This document shows positions 11,109-22,400 of a stretch of DNA of 64,000 bases, one piece after another. Position numbers and translations under genes: made by a program. The DNA lies in assembly GCA_963082975.1 (NCBI GenBank), contig OY720345.1, positions 19,494,491-19,558,490 on the forward strand, read 5' to 3'. Position 1 is the stretch's first letter. Each line of letters opens with the position of its first letter. Source of the stretch: Labia minor (taxonomy: Eukaryota; Arthropoda; Insecta; Dermaptera; Spongiphoridae). The notes beneath the pieces are model-generated. The model ran no database searches, had not been told where the DNA came from, and saw nothing but the letters and a program-made list of their open reading frames with translations.

Positions 11109-11719
11109 TTAAATTTAATTTATTTAGATAAAATTTAGTTAGTTAAAATTTAAAATTTAAACAAATAATATTAGATAATAAATAAATTAACTATAAAATT
11201 ATATTATTTTAATTTTGTTTATTTATATGAAATTGAAAAATATTCCAATTATATATAGATAATAGCAAATATACTTCAAAGATTCCATTAATAATATATA
11301 TATATATATATATGTTTAATTTAAATATAAAATCTAGATCATTGAAGAGAATTATTCTCTTCATTTCCTACACCATCGATTATGATTGAAGTTTAAATTA
11401 TTTAATAATTTATTTTACAAATTCTTATTTATTAAATAACTAAACTAAAAATAATATTTTTCAAATAATTTCTATATAGATTAGGAGTTTCCATTCTATA
11501 TTAAATCACTATTTTCACAATATTGTTCAGTAAATTTACAATATAATATTTTCGTTGACCATTAAATTTGTATTTTAAATTTTGCAGAATATTTGATTGA
11601 TGGTCACTCCTTCAATGAATTAGTAAGTCATTTAATTAAATAATTTTAAATTTTTTTTTAATAATTGTGGGGGGAATAAAAAAATATATTAACGTTTTAA
11701 ATTTCAATTTAGAATAAGA
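11109..11719. other. AT-rich spacer
   Basis: Low complexity with a TA run (11294-11313). No gene seen. Confidence 0.5.
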
Positions 11720-11875
11720 AGGAGGGGTGATTTTTATATTTTAGAATTGTGTGTGTTATATGTATAATAGATAGATGGCGTTATGATTATATGCCCTTTT
11801 TGGAAGGGTAGCCAGGTGGTGAGTGTCATTTGAGAAGTATTCTAATAAGGGTTGGTAGGCTAGGAGGGTTGAGTT
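11720..11875 (+). promoter_or_regulatory. U2 snRNA promoter region, copy 1
   Basis: About 150 bp immediately upstream of the U2 start, nearly identical to the region upstream of copy 2. It contains GATGGCGTTATGATTATATG, TTTTTGGAAGGGTAGCCAGG and TTGGTAGGCTAGGAGGG. Such conservation next to an snRNA gene in otherwise diverged AT-rich DNA points to the proximal sequence element and flanking activator sites. Exact PSE limits cannot be set from two copies. Confidence 0.6.
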
Positions 11876-12066
11876 ATCGCTTCTCGGCCTTTTGGCTAAG
11901 ATCAAAGTGTAGTATCTGTTCTTATCAGCTTAATATCTGATACGTCTCTCATCGAGAGACCAGAATATTAAACTGATTTTTGGAAATGGACGAAGTGCTA
12001 GGAGCTTGCTCCACCTTCGTCACGGGTTGGCCTGATATTGCAGTACCGTCAGGAATTCAGCCCATC
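11876..12066 (+). ncRNA. U2: U2 spliceosomal snRNA, copy 1
   Basis: Complete 191-nt U2 snRNA. It starts ATCGCTTCTCGGCCTTTTGG, as U2 does. It contains the branch-point recognition GTAGTA within AAAGTGTAGTATCTGTTC, the stem I/IIa CTTAATATCTGATACG, the Sm site ATTTTTGG, and the 3' stem-loops through GGAATTCAGCCCATC. The length fits metazoan U2 (about 187-192 nt). U2 pairs with the intron branch site in the spliceosome and is transcribed by Pol II from a PSE promoter. By eye the RNA region is identical to the minus-strand copy, and about 150 bp upstream plus a few tens of bases downstream are also conserved. CAAACAAAGAAACA just downstream is a possible 3' box. Confidence 0.97.
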
Positions 12067-12694
12067 AATATTCAATCAAACAAAGAAACATTCCTTTAAT
12101 TATACACAATAATATTTTATCATAATATTTTGTCAATATTGAATTTAAGACTTTATAATATTTTCTCATTGCATTATCTATTTCCCTGGTTGTTTTAGAA
12201 TAGAATAGAATAGAATTTTTTTAACATTATTTAACATTATTTTATAATAAATAATAGATATTATATTATTAAAATATGATAAAAATTGACAAAAATAATA
12301 TATGAATAAATATAAAAAATCTTCTAATAAATAAAATAATATATAATTGCATATATATATCACATTATATAAATTATTTTTTTTTAAATTAATTATATTC
12401 TTCAATTTTAAAAAAAAATAAAAATATAATATAAATATAGATAAAGTGAAAGGGATCAGATGAGTTAAAAAAAATTTTCAGGAAGAACAGATTAGTGAGT
12501 CCAAGTGATAGTTGTCATCATTAATAAACAACCGGATATTATACATCATTAAAATAGAAATAACATAATAATTAATAAATATTTAATATTATATATAATA
12601 TCGTTATACATAAAAAAAAAATTTATAAAAATAATTCCAATGGTTTTTCCAATGGGGAAGTTACTAATAACATTGCTAAGAGAAGTAAAAAATA
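12067..12694. other. AT-rich spacer
   Basis: Short GAATA tandem (12196-12218); no gene seen. Confidence 0.5.
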
Positions 12695-12955
12695 AGTTGA
12701 CCTGTGGCCAGGCGCAGAACCGACCGATTGTTTGAAATAAATTAATTTCCAGCTACAGAAACAATTTCAAATAATTTAAATGTATCTATTCATGCAATAA
12801 AAAACAGATTTGGATAGAACATAAATATTTTTAATTTTATTTATAATATATAAGTTGGCTTTGACGTCATGAAGAGCTGGGTGACGTGCATGATTCGTGG
12901 TGATATGTAAAAAATCTCATCAAGTGAAATTTGGTGTGAAAATAACCCTTCCCTT

Positions 12956-13141
12956 AACCGGGAGCTTAGCCGCGAGGTTATAGTGACCGGTCCGCCGACT
13001 CGAGTTCGAGTGTTCAAACCTCGCTGAGTGCATCGATATATAAATCGATATATATAAGTATAGATATAAGAATAATAAAGAAGGCTGGCTAAAATGGTGA
13101 TAATCCGAAAGCCAAATAAATAAAAAAAAAAAAAAAAAAAA
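12956..13141 (+). mobile_element. tRNA-derived SINE (SINE-1)
   Basis: A tRNA-like head has A-box-like TTAGCCGCGAGG and B-box-like GTTCAAACCTC, then a short body and a terminal poly(A). A perfect 12-bp target duplication, AACCCTTCCCTT, flanks it (12944-12955 and 13142-13153). It interrupts family B at a known position, so insertion and orientation are unambiguous. Non-coding; mobilised by LINE machinery. Confidence 0.85.
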
Positions 13142-13243
13142 AACCCTTCCCTTCTTATCGTCGATCGCTAATACTACCACTTCCGGTTCCCGGATTGGCA
13201 CCAAAAGTTGAACAATTCATCATACTGATGTATTAAGTAAATA

Positions 13244-14596
13244 GGGTGACCCAGCCAGTAGTTGAACCCCTTCCAGTAGTTGAACAAATTACCAAAAATC
13301 CGCCAAAATCTCAAGAGGAAACATGCTTGGAACGTGAAATTTTATTTTATTTTTAAGTTGTTATGTTGTCACAACTGAAACACCTATCGTCTGCTGCACG
13401 TGACTTAAGTACTCAGAGATATTATTTTTTTTCTCAAATGAAATGCTTGTTTTTGCATTCACGACTAGTCTACTGAAAATACGGTAAGTAAAAGTAATCC
13501 ACGTGCATCCTAGTCATTTTTAGAGATATTTTTACCGAATTGGTCTTAAATTAAAGCTAAAGGACTACATTTTGAAGCATGATATTAAGGTATAGATATT
13601 TTTTATTTCTTAGAGCTCTAAACTGACTGTTCAACTAATGGCACTGTTAAAATGCACAAATTCCAGTAATTGAACAGTGATGAAACGGTGCCCGCAATCA
13701 AAGATCACCAGACTGTGAATGTTCAATCCCTTTTATACCTTGAATCCCTCTTCCCCAAGGGTAGGCCTGAAGAATTTAGAAAAGTGCAGGGGAAGAGTGG
13801 GAGGGTAATATTGAGGCCCGTGAACTGTTTCAGTTTTGGAAAAGGCTTCGGATCAAATGTCTTAATGAAACTCAGACAAATGGCCTTTTGTCTGAGTGTA
13901 TTGAAAAAGAGCCCGAAATTAATCATAATTTTGATGCCTCACCTTCAGCATTGAATGTTAGTGCAATCCAAGCAACACTTTCAAGACAAACGGACTCGCC
14001 TAAAGTAAAGTAAAGTAAAACCAGGAATCTGTATGCAGTAACGGGACTCGACTTCCAAAGCAATTTCGTATCAAAAGTTTAAAAAATTTTAAAAATATAT
14101 TTAATTTTGTATCTTATGTGTATATTGCCGATTGGTGTTTGTTTGAAATAAATAAATAAATAAATATATGTATTATTGTTATTATTATTATTATAATTTA
14201 AACATTGAGCAATGTTTGGAATGTGAATCAGCCGTGTATTGTGTTATGAGTGCTCAAGCTATAGGCCTAGATATTTGTTAAGTCGTTTTGGATGTGTACC
14301 TAAACTTAAAATAAAAAAAAACTATGAAATAACGGGTGTTCAATTACTGGAATATCGAGCGTTCAAAAACTGGACATGTATGTTCAACCACTGGGATAAA
14401 ATCATAAAAAATGTTGTGAATTTTTTTTTTGCTTTTTATTTTTCAGTTAAGCACTGTTTAATATTTATTTTAATAACTACAATAATAAAGCTTTATTAAA
14501 AATCCATTAGCTTAGTTTTACGGCTAACAGTATAGAACTTACAACAGGATCCGTGGTAAACTGGCTTTATTTGTTCAACTACTGGCTGGGTCACCC
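13244..14596. mobile_element. TA-flanked Tc1/mariner-type (pogo-like) transposon, degenerate
   Basis: Perfect inverted repeats of 24 bp begin GGGTGACCCAGCCAGTAGTT at the left and mirror at the right (14573-14596). TA duplications lie at 13242-13243 and 14597-14598, and the B element is cleanly split at TA. The terminal motif CAGTAGTTGAAC recurs in variants inside both ends (about 13274, 13660, and inverted near 14340, 14363, 14385), as for transposase-binding sites. The interior (13670-13960) has broken frames such as FPKGRPEEFRKVQG that I cannot match firmly. The pogo/Tigger assignment is inference from TA target, ends and size. Confidence 0.7.
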
Positions 14597-14783
14597 TACA
14601 CCAAATTTCATCAAAATCCGTTGAGCATTTCAAGCTGTACACATCTATACGGACAGACATCATGCTAAAAATACTTTTTTCTGTTAAGAAAATTGCATGA
14701 TTCGTGGAGATATGTAAAAATCTCCACATGTGAAATTTGGTGTGAAAACAATACCTCCCTTACTATCGTCGTCGGTAACAAAT

Positions 14784-14924
14784 GAACTGTGGCCAGGCAC
14801 AGAAAGGACCAACGATTTGAAATAAATTAATTTCCAAACAAAATTATATATATATAACATGTAAAATTTCCACATGTGAAATTTGGTGTGAAAACAATAC
14901 ATCCCCTTTTTATCGTCAGTCAGG
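14784..14924 (+). mobile_element. Family B element, copy B3, internally deleted, head to tail after B2
   Basis: Begins ACTGTGGCCAGGCACAG a few bases after the 3' end of B2. It jumps from the 5' block (AAATAAATTAATTTCC) to the 3' block (CCACATGTGAAATTTGGTGT) and ends ATCGTCAGTCAGG. Direct head-to-tail placement is common for Helitron-like elements. Confidence 0.7.
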
Positions 14925-15308
14925 AATTAAATAAAAACCTTTTATGTGAGTATTATAAATTTTTATTAGGTATCAAAATATTTTCTATTTAAAAGTTTCT
15001 TTAATTTTTAATTTTATCCTTAAAGTTAACTTATATACTTAAATATTAATAAATTTACATATAATTTTATTCTATACTAAATTTTTAATTGAATTTAGTA
15101 TGATAGTGAATTAGAATTCGACTAAAAATTGCGTGTAAAAAGTGGTTGATAAAGACAAATAAATATGAATATCTATGCATCAAAGAAAAATAAATATTAA
15201 AATTTCTAAAATATAAGTATTATTTATAATAAATATATTAATTGGGAAATTAATTATTTAATATATTTTAATAAATTAAGGCAATGTTTCTTTGTTTGAT
15301 TGAGTATT
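14925..15308. other. AT-rich spacer
   Basis: No gene seen. The last 40 bases match the downstream flank of U2 copy 1. Confidence 0.5.
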
Positions 15309-15499
15309 GATGGGCTGAATTCCTGACGGTACTGCAATATCAGGCCAACCCGTGACGAAGGTGGAGCAAGCTCCTAGCACTTCGTCCATTTCCAAAAATC
15401 AGTTTAATATTCTGGTCTCTCGATGAGAGACGTATCAGATATTAAGCTGATAAGAACAGATACTACACTTTGATCTTAGCCAAAAGGCCGAGAAGCGAT
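15309..15499 (-). ncRNA. U2: U2 spliceosomal snRNA, copy 2
   Basis: Complete 191-nt U2 on the minus strand, reading ATCGCTTCTCGGCCTTTTGG from 15499. By eye it is identical to copy 1 throughout, including the GTAGTA branch-site sequence, the ATTTTTGG Sm site and the 3' end GAATTCAGCCCATC. The two genes converge, with 3.2 kb of B elements and insertions between their 3' ends. Identity inside the RNA with a few differences in flanks suggests recent duplication or gene conversion. Both look functional. Confidence 0.97.
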
Positions 15500-15660
15500 A
15501 ACTCAACCCTCCTAGCCTACCAACACTTATTAGAATACTTCTGAAATGACACTCACCACCTGGCTACCCTTCCAAAAAGGGCACATAATCATAGCGCCAT
15601 CTATCTATTATACATATATCACACACAATTACTAAAATATAAAAATCATCCCTCTTTCAT
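15500..15660 (-). promoter_or_regulatory. U2 snRNA promoter region, copy 2
   Basis: Near-identical, in reverse complement, to the region upstream of copy 1, including TTTTTGGAAGGGTAGCCAGG and TTGGTAGGCTAGGAGGG, with a few substitutions. The similarity with the orphan unit continues to about 15860. Confidence 0.6.
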
Positions 15661-16184
15661 TTATTAATCCTTATTCTATTTAATAAGCAATTCTCAAAAA
15701 GTAGAGAATAAAATTTTATTTTTTTTTTAATCGTGGTATAGAATTTCAAAAGTTCACTCTCTTTCTATATTAATTATAATAAGTATATATTAATAATAAT
15801 TAAATAATATTCTTAATAACTTTTAAGAGAATGTAGGAAATAAAATAAATAAATGTTTAGAAAGAGAGGTATCAATCTGTATATATCTTTTAACTTTTTA
15901 ACTATTTTCCAATATTTTATCTTTCTCCAAATAATTGTTTATATATTTATTATAAAATATGCTGTAATTTATATTTATACTACAATATAGGACTACACGA
16001 GTACATAAATAGTAGTCCTATGAATATTATTTTTGAAATTGATAAAATAAATTCTTCACTTTATTTTTCACTGGAAGGATCAATTTCCCTCTCTTTCTCT
16101 CTGTGTCTGCTTTATAGATCATGGTTGGTTGCCTTTCTAAAGATTGATCCAGATTCAAATCTCATTATAATGTCTCGAAAGGCA
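15661..16184. other. Remainder of U2 repeat unit and AT-rich spacer
   Basis: 15661-15870 matches 9591-9738 plus 10926-10980 in reverse complement. From 15870 to the tRNA gene no feature is seen apart from a short CT-rich stretch (16086-16104). Confidence 0.5.
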
Positions 16185-16256
16185 GCCGTGATCGTATAGT
16201 GGTTAGTACATTGCGTTGTGGCCGCAATAACCCAGGTTCGAATCCTGGTCACGGCA
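16185..16256 (+). tRNA. tRNA-His (GTG)
   Basis: A 72-nt cloverleaf. The 7-bp acceptor stem is GCCGTGA/TCACGGC. The A box lies in the D arm (CGTATAGTGGTTAGTAC). The anticodon stem TTGCG/CGCAA encloses loop TTGTGGC with anticodon GTG. The T arm CCAGGTTCGAATCCTGG contains the B box GGTTCGAATCC. The A discriminator fits eukaryotic tRNA-His, whose extra 5' G is added after transcription. No intron. A TTTTTT terminator follows at 16258-16263. It decodes CAC/CAU. Confidence 0.96.
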
Positions 16257-16263
16257 ATTTTTT
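16257..16263 (+). terminator. Pol III terminator of tRNA-His
   Basis: A run of six T residues directly after the tRNA gene. Confidence 0.85.
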
Positions 16264-17303
16264 ATTAATTCTTAATCAATTAATCAATTAATCAATAATC
16301 AATATTAATAAAATTTCTTTCGATGCATGGGATAATATTTTGAAATTTTAATTAATCCTTAAAATAAATCGAAAATTAATTATTTATCAATTAATTAAAA
16401 AAAATAAATATTTTAATATATTAAATGATAAATATATTTCTTACTATTATCAAAAAATTAAATTTCTTTAATTTTATGTATTTTTTTAAAAATTGGATTT
16501 CATGGTAAAGTTTAGTATGCCATATATTCCCTTATAAAACAAGCTCCTGATATTTATGCAACCAACTTTACCTTTATACAGTTATCAATCATTAAGCACA
16601 CAATACAATTTGATAATCAAATACCTAATAATTAATTATATTAAATATAAAAGATTTAAAATCTATTTAAATTTAAGTATTTTACAATCAATTTAGATGT
16701 TTTTATTTATTAACTTTATTTTCCATTACTCAAAATATATTTTTGTTAATTGTTTTCCTAAATTTGTTGAAATTTGAATCGTCAAATTCCTTAAACCTAA
16801 CACTTAAAAATAACATCATTATTATAAATATTATATATAAATTTCCCCAAATATTTATTAATCAATAAGTAAAATTAGAGGAAAGTTTATTATAATATAA
16901 TTAATTATTTAATAATGAAGTTGTCCAATAATAATAAATACCATTTTAATACTGTTTAATTACTCCTCGCGAAAAATTTCCATTTTCAAAAAATTCCCCG
17001 GACTTGGCCATATAATATTTTATAAAACATTTTTAAAACCAAAATATTTTAAATTAAAAAAACATCAATTTGAAAATTCACTGACTATGTTTCAATTAAA
17101 ATTAATCTTAAAAAATAATCTAAAATAATAATAATAATAAAAAAACAACGATTCTCTATACAGAATTACAGTGGTATCATAATATTTGAATTTTATTTTA
17201 AATTTCCTAAAAATTTTTAATTAATTTAATTTTGTTCTTGGTAAGTTTTTATTTTTCTTTGTTAATTTTCTCTCTCATCTCTCTCTTCATCAATACTTTC
17301 TCC

Positions 17304-17336
<33 letters not shown>

Positions 17337-18180
17337 AATTTGATTCATTTTATTTAGACACTGATAGAGGATAGGAATCGATAGTTTATATTTAAAGGAG
17401 ATAATTTTATTTTATTTGTATTTGAGCTTAAAGGTGATAAAAAACTCAATTTCATTTTCATACTAATATGTATTTATAATCCTAAATTCCTATAAATACA
17501 TATGAATATTTATGATAAAAACATTAAACTTGTTAACAAGTTTAATTATATATATATATATATATATTATATAAATAGAATTGAAATATCCTTATTTTGT
17601 TAGCATATATCAAAATCAATTTATAAACATCGAAAATGAATGAAATAAAAATCTATTGAAAAAGATATAATTGGAATTTCAAAATTTATGTATGATATTA
17701 ACACTTATAATGATCAATTTTGTTTATTTTTTTTTAATACATAAAATTACTATAAAATACCTCAAATATAAATCTAAGTAATCAAATTTTGATTTAAAAA
17801 AAAAGTTATTATATATATAAAATAAACTTATTGTGTCTATAAAATTCTCTTTTGTTTTTTTTTAAATTAATTGGAAATATTTTAGCTTAAAAATCATTTT
17901 AATAAGGTTTTCATTAATTAAAGTCTATAATTAATTATCAGATGTTAATCATTGTCATAACATTGCAATGATTCAAGTGATTTATTAATTTATATAATGA
18001 TAAAAATTCCTAAAAACATTTTACAATTACCATAAAAATGAAAGACAAATATAACAGAACTTATTTAAAATAATATTTGTGATTGATTAATTACTAAGAG
18101 TATTTTTGAAAATTAATAATTTTTTTTATAATTCTTTGGATTAGTTAGAATAAATAATGTTTCTATTGATTATATCAACT
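16264..18180. other. AT-rich spacer with dispersed repeat H
   Basis: About 16950-17110 (CTCGCGAAAAATTTCCATTT and following) matches 24050-24205 loosely and in the same direction. A CT microsatellite runs 17275-17337. No coding region or RNA gene seen. Confidence 0.45.
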
Positions 18181-18233
18181 GCTTTCCGAAACGTGAGAGG
18201 GTCAGTTGTGAAACTTTAAATATAAATATATAA

Positions 18234-18291
18234 GTTCTTCGGCGTTCTTCGCCTTTAGTCAGGGGGGCTCTGCACCCCTGTACCCCCGAAG
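18234..18291. other. GC-rich hairpin-forming patch
   Basis: GGCG-TTCTT-CGCC (18241-18253), then GGGGGGCTCTGCACCCC and TACCCCC, an isolated GC-rich patch able to fold. It resembles transposon-terminal sequences but no partner end was found. Confidence 0.35.
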
Positions 18292-20180
18292 TAATACATA
18301 GTATTTGGTTGAAAGTCTGTAGCAAAAGGTTTTAATTCATTTTAATTCAATCAGTATATTAAAATATTCATATTTTTTTATGTTCTTATTTAAAATATAT
18401 TGAAAAGGCCTCGTCAAGGAAGGGGTTCAGTGTGTATAGTTAAATCCCTTCTTTGTTGATCACTTTTGTGTAGGATATTTTCTTTTTTACGATTTTTAAA
18501 TTGTTTCTATACTATATTAATAATGACTACACGTTCTTTTATTTTATGAAAATTTCTGAATAGAGGTCCTCAGAAAAATAAACATGGTTTAATAATAAAC
18601 CAATGTTTAATTTAAATCATCATAGGACATCTTAGATCTTAGTTAAAAAAATATTTAATAAAAAAAAATAAAATGAGCTGCCTTATAAATATTTACTGCT
18701 ACTTTTTAGTGATATTTACAACGAATACATTATATATATAATATATATATATATATCCTAAAAATATTATGAGGAATATTTAGAGATTTCAATAAATGTA
18801 AAAAAGTTTAAATAATAAATATTTTATTAAAATATTAAATAATATTCAATTACAAACAAAATGGTTGTCTTGTATCCTATTTCCATTTGTTTTTTCTATT
18901 ATATAAATTTTTAATAAAATTCAGGTCAAACGGTAAAAAACCGATTTTAACTAAATTTTATATTTAATCTTCTATTGAGGTGCTAACAACATGACAACAT
19001 TTTCGCTTAAATCCATTCATAAATAAATAAATAAATATTATTCAAGTAAAATAGTCATATTTCCTAAACTATAAACAAATTAGAGAAAATATGAAACAAT
19101 TTATAGGGAATTTCATTCTATATATTTCATCTTTTATAAAAAATAATTTTGTTAGAATTTTAGAAAGAAAATGAGATTTGTTCAATATATATAACCTCAC
19201 AAAAATAAGTGATTATATCCCGGATAAATCTGATAATAAAAATAATAATAATAATAAAATTCACGGAGTTCTAAACCAATATATATATACTATAAGTATA
19301 TATTGTATTTACACTTTGCATTATTTATTTTAGTTGTCCATAAAACTGATGATTATTCGTATTTCATACTTTTAATTTCAAAGAAAAAAAATTCAAACAT
19401 TTTTATCCAAAGAATATACACTTCGTGACTTTGATTATTAAAAAGAAAAAAAATAATAACACAACAAAAATGGACGAGGATTACAAATTATTTATTTAAG
19501 AGTTTTTCAAGTCAATATTATTTATTATTAATAACAATTCAATGTCATATTAAATTTAATCCAATTCTATTCGAAATTGTCTTTATTTGAATTTGAATTA
19601 AAATTTTATATCAACTAATCACAAAGTGAAAATATATTCTCTCAAATATAGAAATCGAAATTATTAAAGTTAAAATAAACAAATAATAATTATTTTACCG
19701 AAAAATAAGACTAATATAATAAATTAAATTATATTTTAAAATAATCAATATTATAAACCTATTATACTTTTATTTTATTTTGAATTGAAAATTTATTTTT
19801 CTGATTTTTAAATTAGTAGAAAATTATAAAATGTTAATCAAAATAATTATTTATCAATTTTTTTTTTATTAATTAACTTATTTTATTTGATATCTTTATT
19901 AGAGACATTATAGATTAGTTTTTGTTTAATAAAATTGATAAAATTTCATTAGTAAGTTATTTTAATATATTATTGTACTTCTATATATGTTTACATAAAT
20001 GTTGTAAATTAATTTCAATTAATGTTAATATTTCAATGTTTTCTATCAAAATAAGTGGATAAATCATAAATAGTTTTGTATTATTTATTTAATTTTTATT
20101 TATTTCTTATCATTAATGAATGAAATACTAAATCTAATTGAAATAGTGAAATTGATTATATGTAGGGTATTGAAAGGAGC
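18292..20180. other. AT-rich spacer
   Basis: TA microsatellite near 18730-18757; no gene or recognisable repeat. Confidence 0.5.
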
Positions 20181-20199
20181 AATTGATATTTGTTTGTAA

Positions 20200-21250
20200 T
20201 TGGAGATGGCTGACTCCCCGTGGATGATAGTAGAATGATCGGTGAAAGAAGTGAAAGAGGTGGGGGATGACTGAAGCGGGAGGGTGATGAAGAGGTCCAA
20301 ATGTTTCTGGTGTAGTGGATTGGATGCGATTTGTTGTTGAGGAATGTCGATGTCACAAATGTTCAGGGTGGACAGCTGACCAGATGGTAAAAAGGGCCGC
20401 GTGTGCCGGAGCGCAATGCGACGACAACGGCCCGGTTGCGCCGCGCGGTTTATTGATCGGGCGGGTGGCCCCGAAGCGGAGGTCGCTCTAGGATACGAGA
20501 CCCAGCTGTCAGACGTGGACAAACGTGGCCACGGGGATGTCCGTCAACCGAGGGTGGGAGTTCTGGGTAGGATGAGTGGGTGAAGGGGGAGATGAGCTCA
20601 CCTGGAAGCCCGCTTGCGGCCAGGATTCCCCGTACACCTCCCTGTTACGGGGTTGCCGCACTTTTGCCACGGATTCGTTCACATGGTCAACACACCATTA
20701 TCCTGGAGGATGGTCGTCTTCCAATCCACTCCACACACAGCCACACACACGCCCTCAAACACACAAGCAAACGCACACACACACACTCTCGTCGCACTAC
20801 CCTCTTCCCGATGATCGAACCCTCACTCCGACACTCTGTACCCGATAATCTTGTTCTGTTTAATCGTCTTGGATTGTCTGTTTATCGGCACCGAAACGAC
20901 ACGACACCACCAACGGAAGAGAAGACGAGTCGCGCGGCGAGGAGGACGACGACGACGACGACGACGTCTCTCTCTTCGGTTGGTGGCAAAGGGGGATTGC
21001 GAGGGGATGATAGAGGAGGTGGAGGAGGAGGGACGCTTCTGCGCGGCGGTCTCCAATCGATCGACCCCTGTCGACGAGAACAACGACGACGACGACTAAA
21101 CCTCTCTTCCTCCCTCCGAGCCAACAATGACGACAACAATCAACTAATGACGTCATCCCGCGACCCGCGCAACGCCCAAAAATAACAAATGTCACTTTCG
21201 CCACGGGACAGGCGCCCACTTCCTCAATGCAATCCTCTGTGACCACATTC
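20200..21250. promoter_or_regulatory. CpG-rich island, probable promoter and first exon of an unseen gene
   Basis: About 1 kb of GC- and CpG-rich sequence in strongly AT-rich surroundings. It includes a CA repeat (20740-20790), a GAC repeat (about 20943-20966) and palindromic TGACGTCA (21148-21155). On the minus strand a strong splice donor, TTCCAG|GTGAGC, lies with its exon edge at 20602. The sequence before it has only short open frames, so it looks like a spliced 5' UTR exon of a minus-strand gene whose coding exons are not recognisable to the left. Long open frames on both strands reflect high GC and simple repeats and are not called as genes. Confidence 0.45.
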
Positions 21251-21799
21251 ATCCTTTACATCATTTTACTTGTCCCACATATAAAAAATAATAGAAAAAT
21301 AACTCAATAAAATATTTCCCCCCCCCCAAAAAAAAAAGAAACAAAAACAAAAAAAGAAAAGAAAAGTTGCGCATCTTTAAATAATCACTAAGAGAATGGG
21401 CTGACTTTATTGATTCAGAAATTCAATTATTCTTTTTATTTAATAAAATTATAACATACACAATTAACCGACATTTAAAGTAGTAATTTTCCAAGTTTTA
21501 ATTATTATTATTATTACCACTCTTTCCATTAATTTTCTCAACTTTTGCCAGTATATACACTGGTCTTATATTACGGTTAGGCATGGGCAATGTATTGAAG
21601 GAAAACCTAAACATACCATCATCCAAATAATTTTTACAGCATCAAGACTTTTTTTTTTTTTTTTACACAATACCACAATTTTATCACAATATATCAGATC
21701 TGAAGGATTACTGCTTTTTGTATGGGAGTTGTTAAACCAACAGGCCTAATTCTCTAAAATTGTGTTTTGAATAATTGAGGAGACTATTATTAAAGAATA

Positions 21800-21830
<31 letters not shown>

Positions 21831-21841
21831 TATTATTATTA
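21251..21841. other. Spacer with simple repeats
   Basis: Poly-C/poly-A run (21320-21345), poly-T (21650-21663) and a TTA microsatellite (about 21798-21842). No gene. Confidence 0.5.
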
Positions 21842-22400
21842 TGTACCGCAACTTTAAAAAAATTATTCCTTATGTGAACTATGAATATTTAAGATTAAGA
21901 TTATTATATAAAAAAAAATAAACGACAAAATATATGAAACAATTTCAAATAATTTAAAAGAACATAAATTAAAAAAGAATAGTCATAAAACATACAGCCC
22001 TTAAACGTACATATTATTGCACTAAAAGACAGAAAAGTATGGCCTGTGGATATAACATAATATATATTTCGTAATTTGATAACAAATTTGATCAATAAAT
22101 ATTATTAAAATAAATATTTTTATAATTTTATTTTATTTATAATATTTTGTATTTAAGAAAGCGCTGTCCGGCATTGCCCGGCGCCATTTTTTTTATTATT
22201 AAAATTACTATTTTAAATTTAAAAAGAAATATCAAAACTGATATTTCCCGAGGCTGAAATCAATACAGATCGATTTTTCTTTATAAATATTATCTATGGT
22301 ATGAATTTCAAAAAAAACCTTCGAACGGTTTAAAATTTCAAAAATACAAAAATATATATACAATTTTTGCTAGTATAATAAGATAAGATAAGATATTAAT
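21842..22400 (+). mobile_element. Family E element, copy E2
   Basis: Starts near ACCGCAACTTTAAAAAA. It continues through AACTATGAATATTTAAGATT, CATACAGCCCTTAAACGTAC and GGCCTGTGGATATAACATAA, a GC patch (TCCGGCATTGCCCGGCGCC, 22168-22186), a B-like tail and CAATTTTTGCTAGTATAATA. The same order occurs inverted at 35480-36000. Non-coding. Confidence 0.65.

Larger units (their letters stand above)
12695..14776 (+). mobile_element. Family B element, copy B2, carrying a SINE and a TA-flanked DNA transposon
   Basis: The 5' end has CCTGTGGCCAGG (short palindrome) followed by ACCGACCGA; the 3' end is TCGTCGTCGGT. Between them are the B landmarks in order: CAGAAACAATTTCAAATAAT, TGACGTCA (12862-12869), AAATTTGGTGTGAAAATAACC, CACTTCCGGTTCCCGG and CATGATTCGTGGAGATATG. 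Two later insertions, at 12956-13141 and 13244-14596, explain its length; without them it is about 540 bp. Confidence 0.8.

Noticed and set aside
13670-13954. 94-codon frame as a host gene
   Set aside because: It lies wholly within the TA-flanked transposon with perfect inverted ends; treated as a broken piece of that element.
20100-20522. 140-codon minus-strand open frame
   Set aside because: It crosses from the GC island into AT-rich DNA without a change in plausibility, shows no recognisable motif, and lies downstream of the predicted donor at 20602. Kept only as part of the island.
20580-21185. 201-codon plus-strand open frame in the CpG-rich island, with overlapping frames on both strands
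   Set aside because: Composition-driven: runs of H/T, R and T come from the CA and GAC repeats. No domain, no splice logic on the plus strand, and several competing frames of similar length.
22365-22400. Canonical Helitron 3' end (CTAG after a hairpin) for family E
   Set aside because: CTAG occurs, but both E copies share sequence beyond it (TATAATAAGATAAGATA), so the element does not end there.
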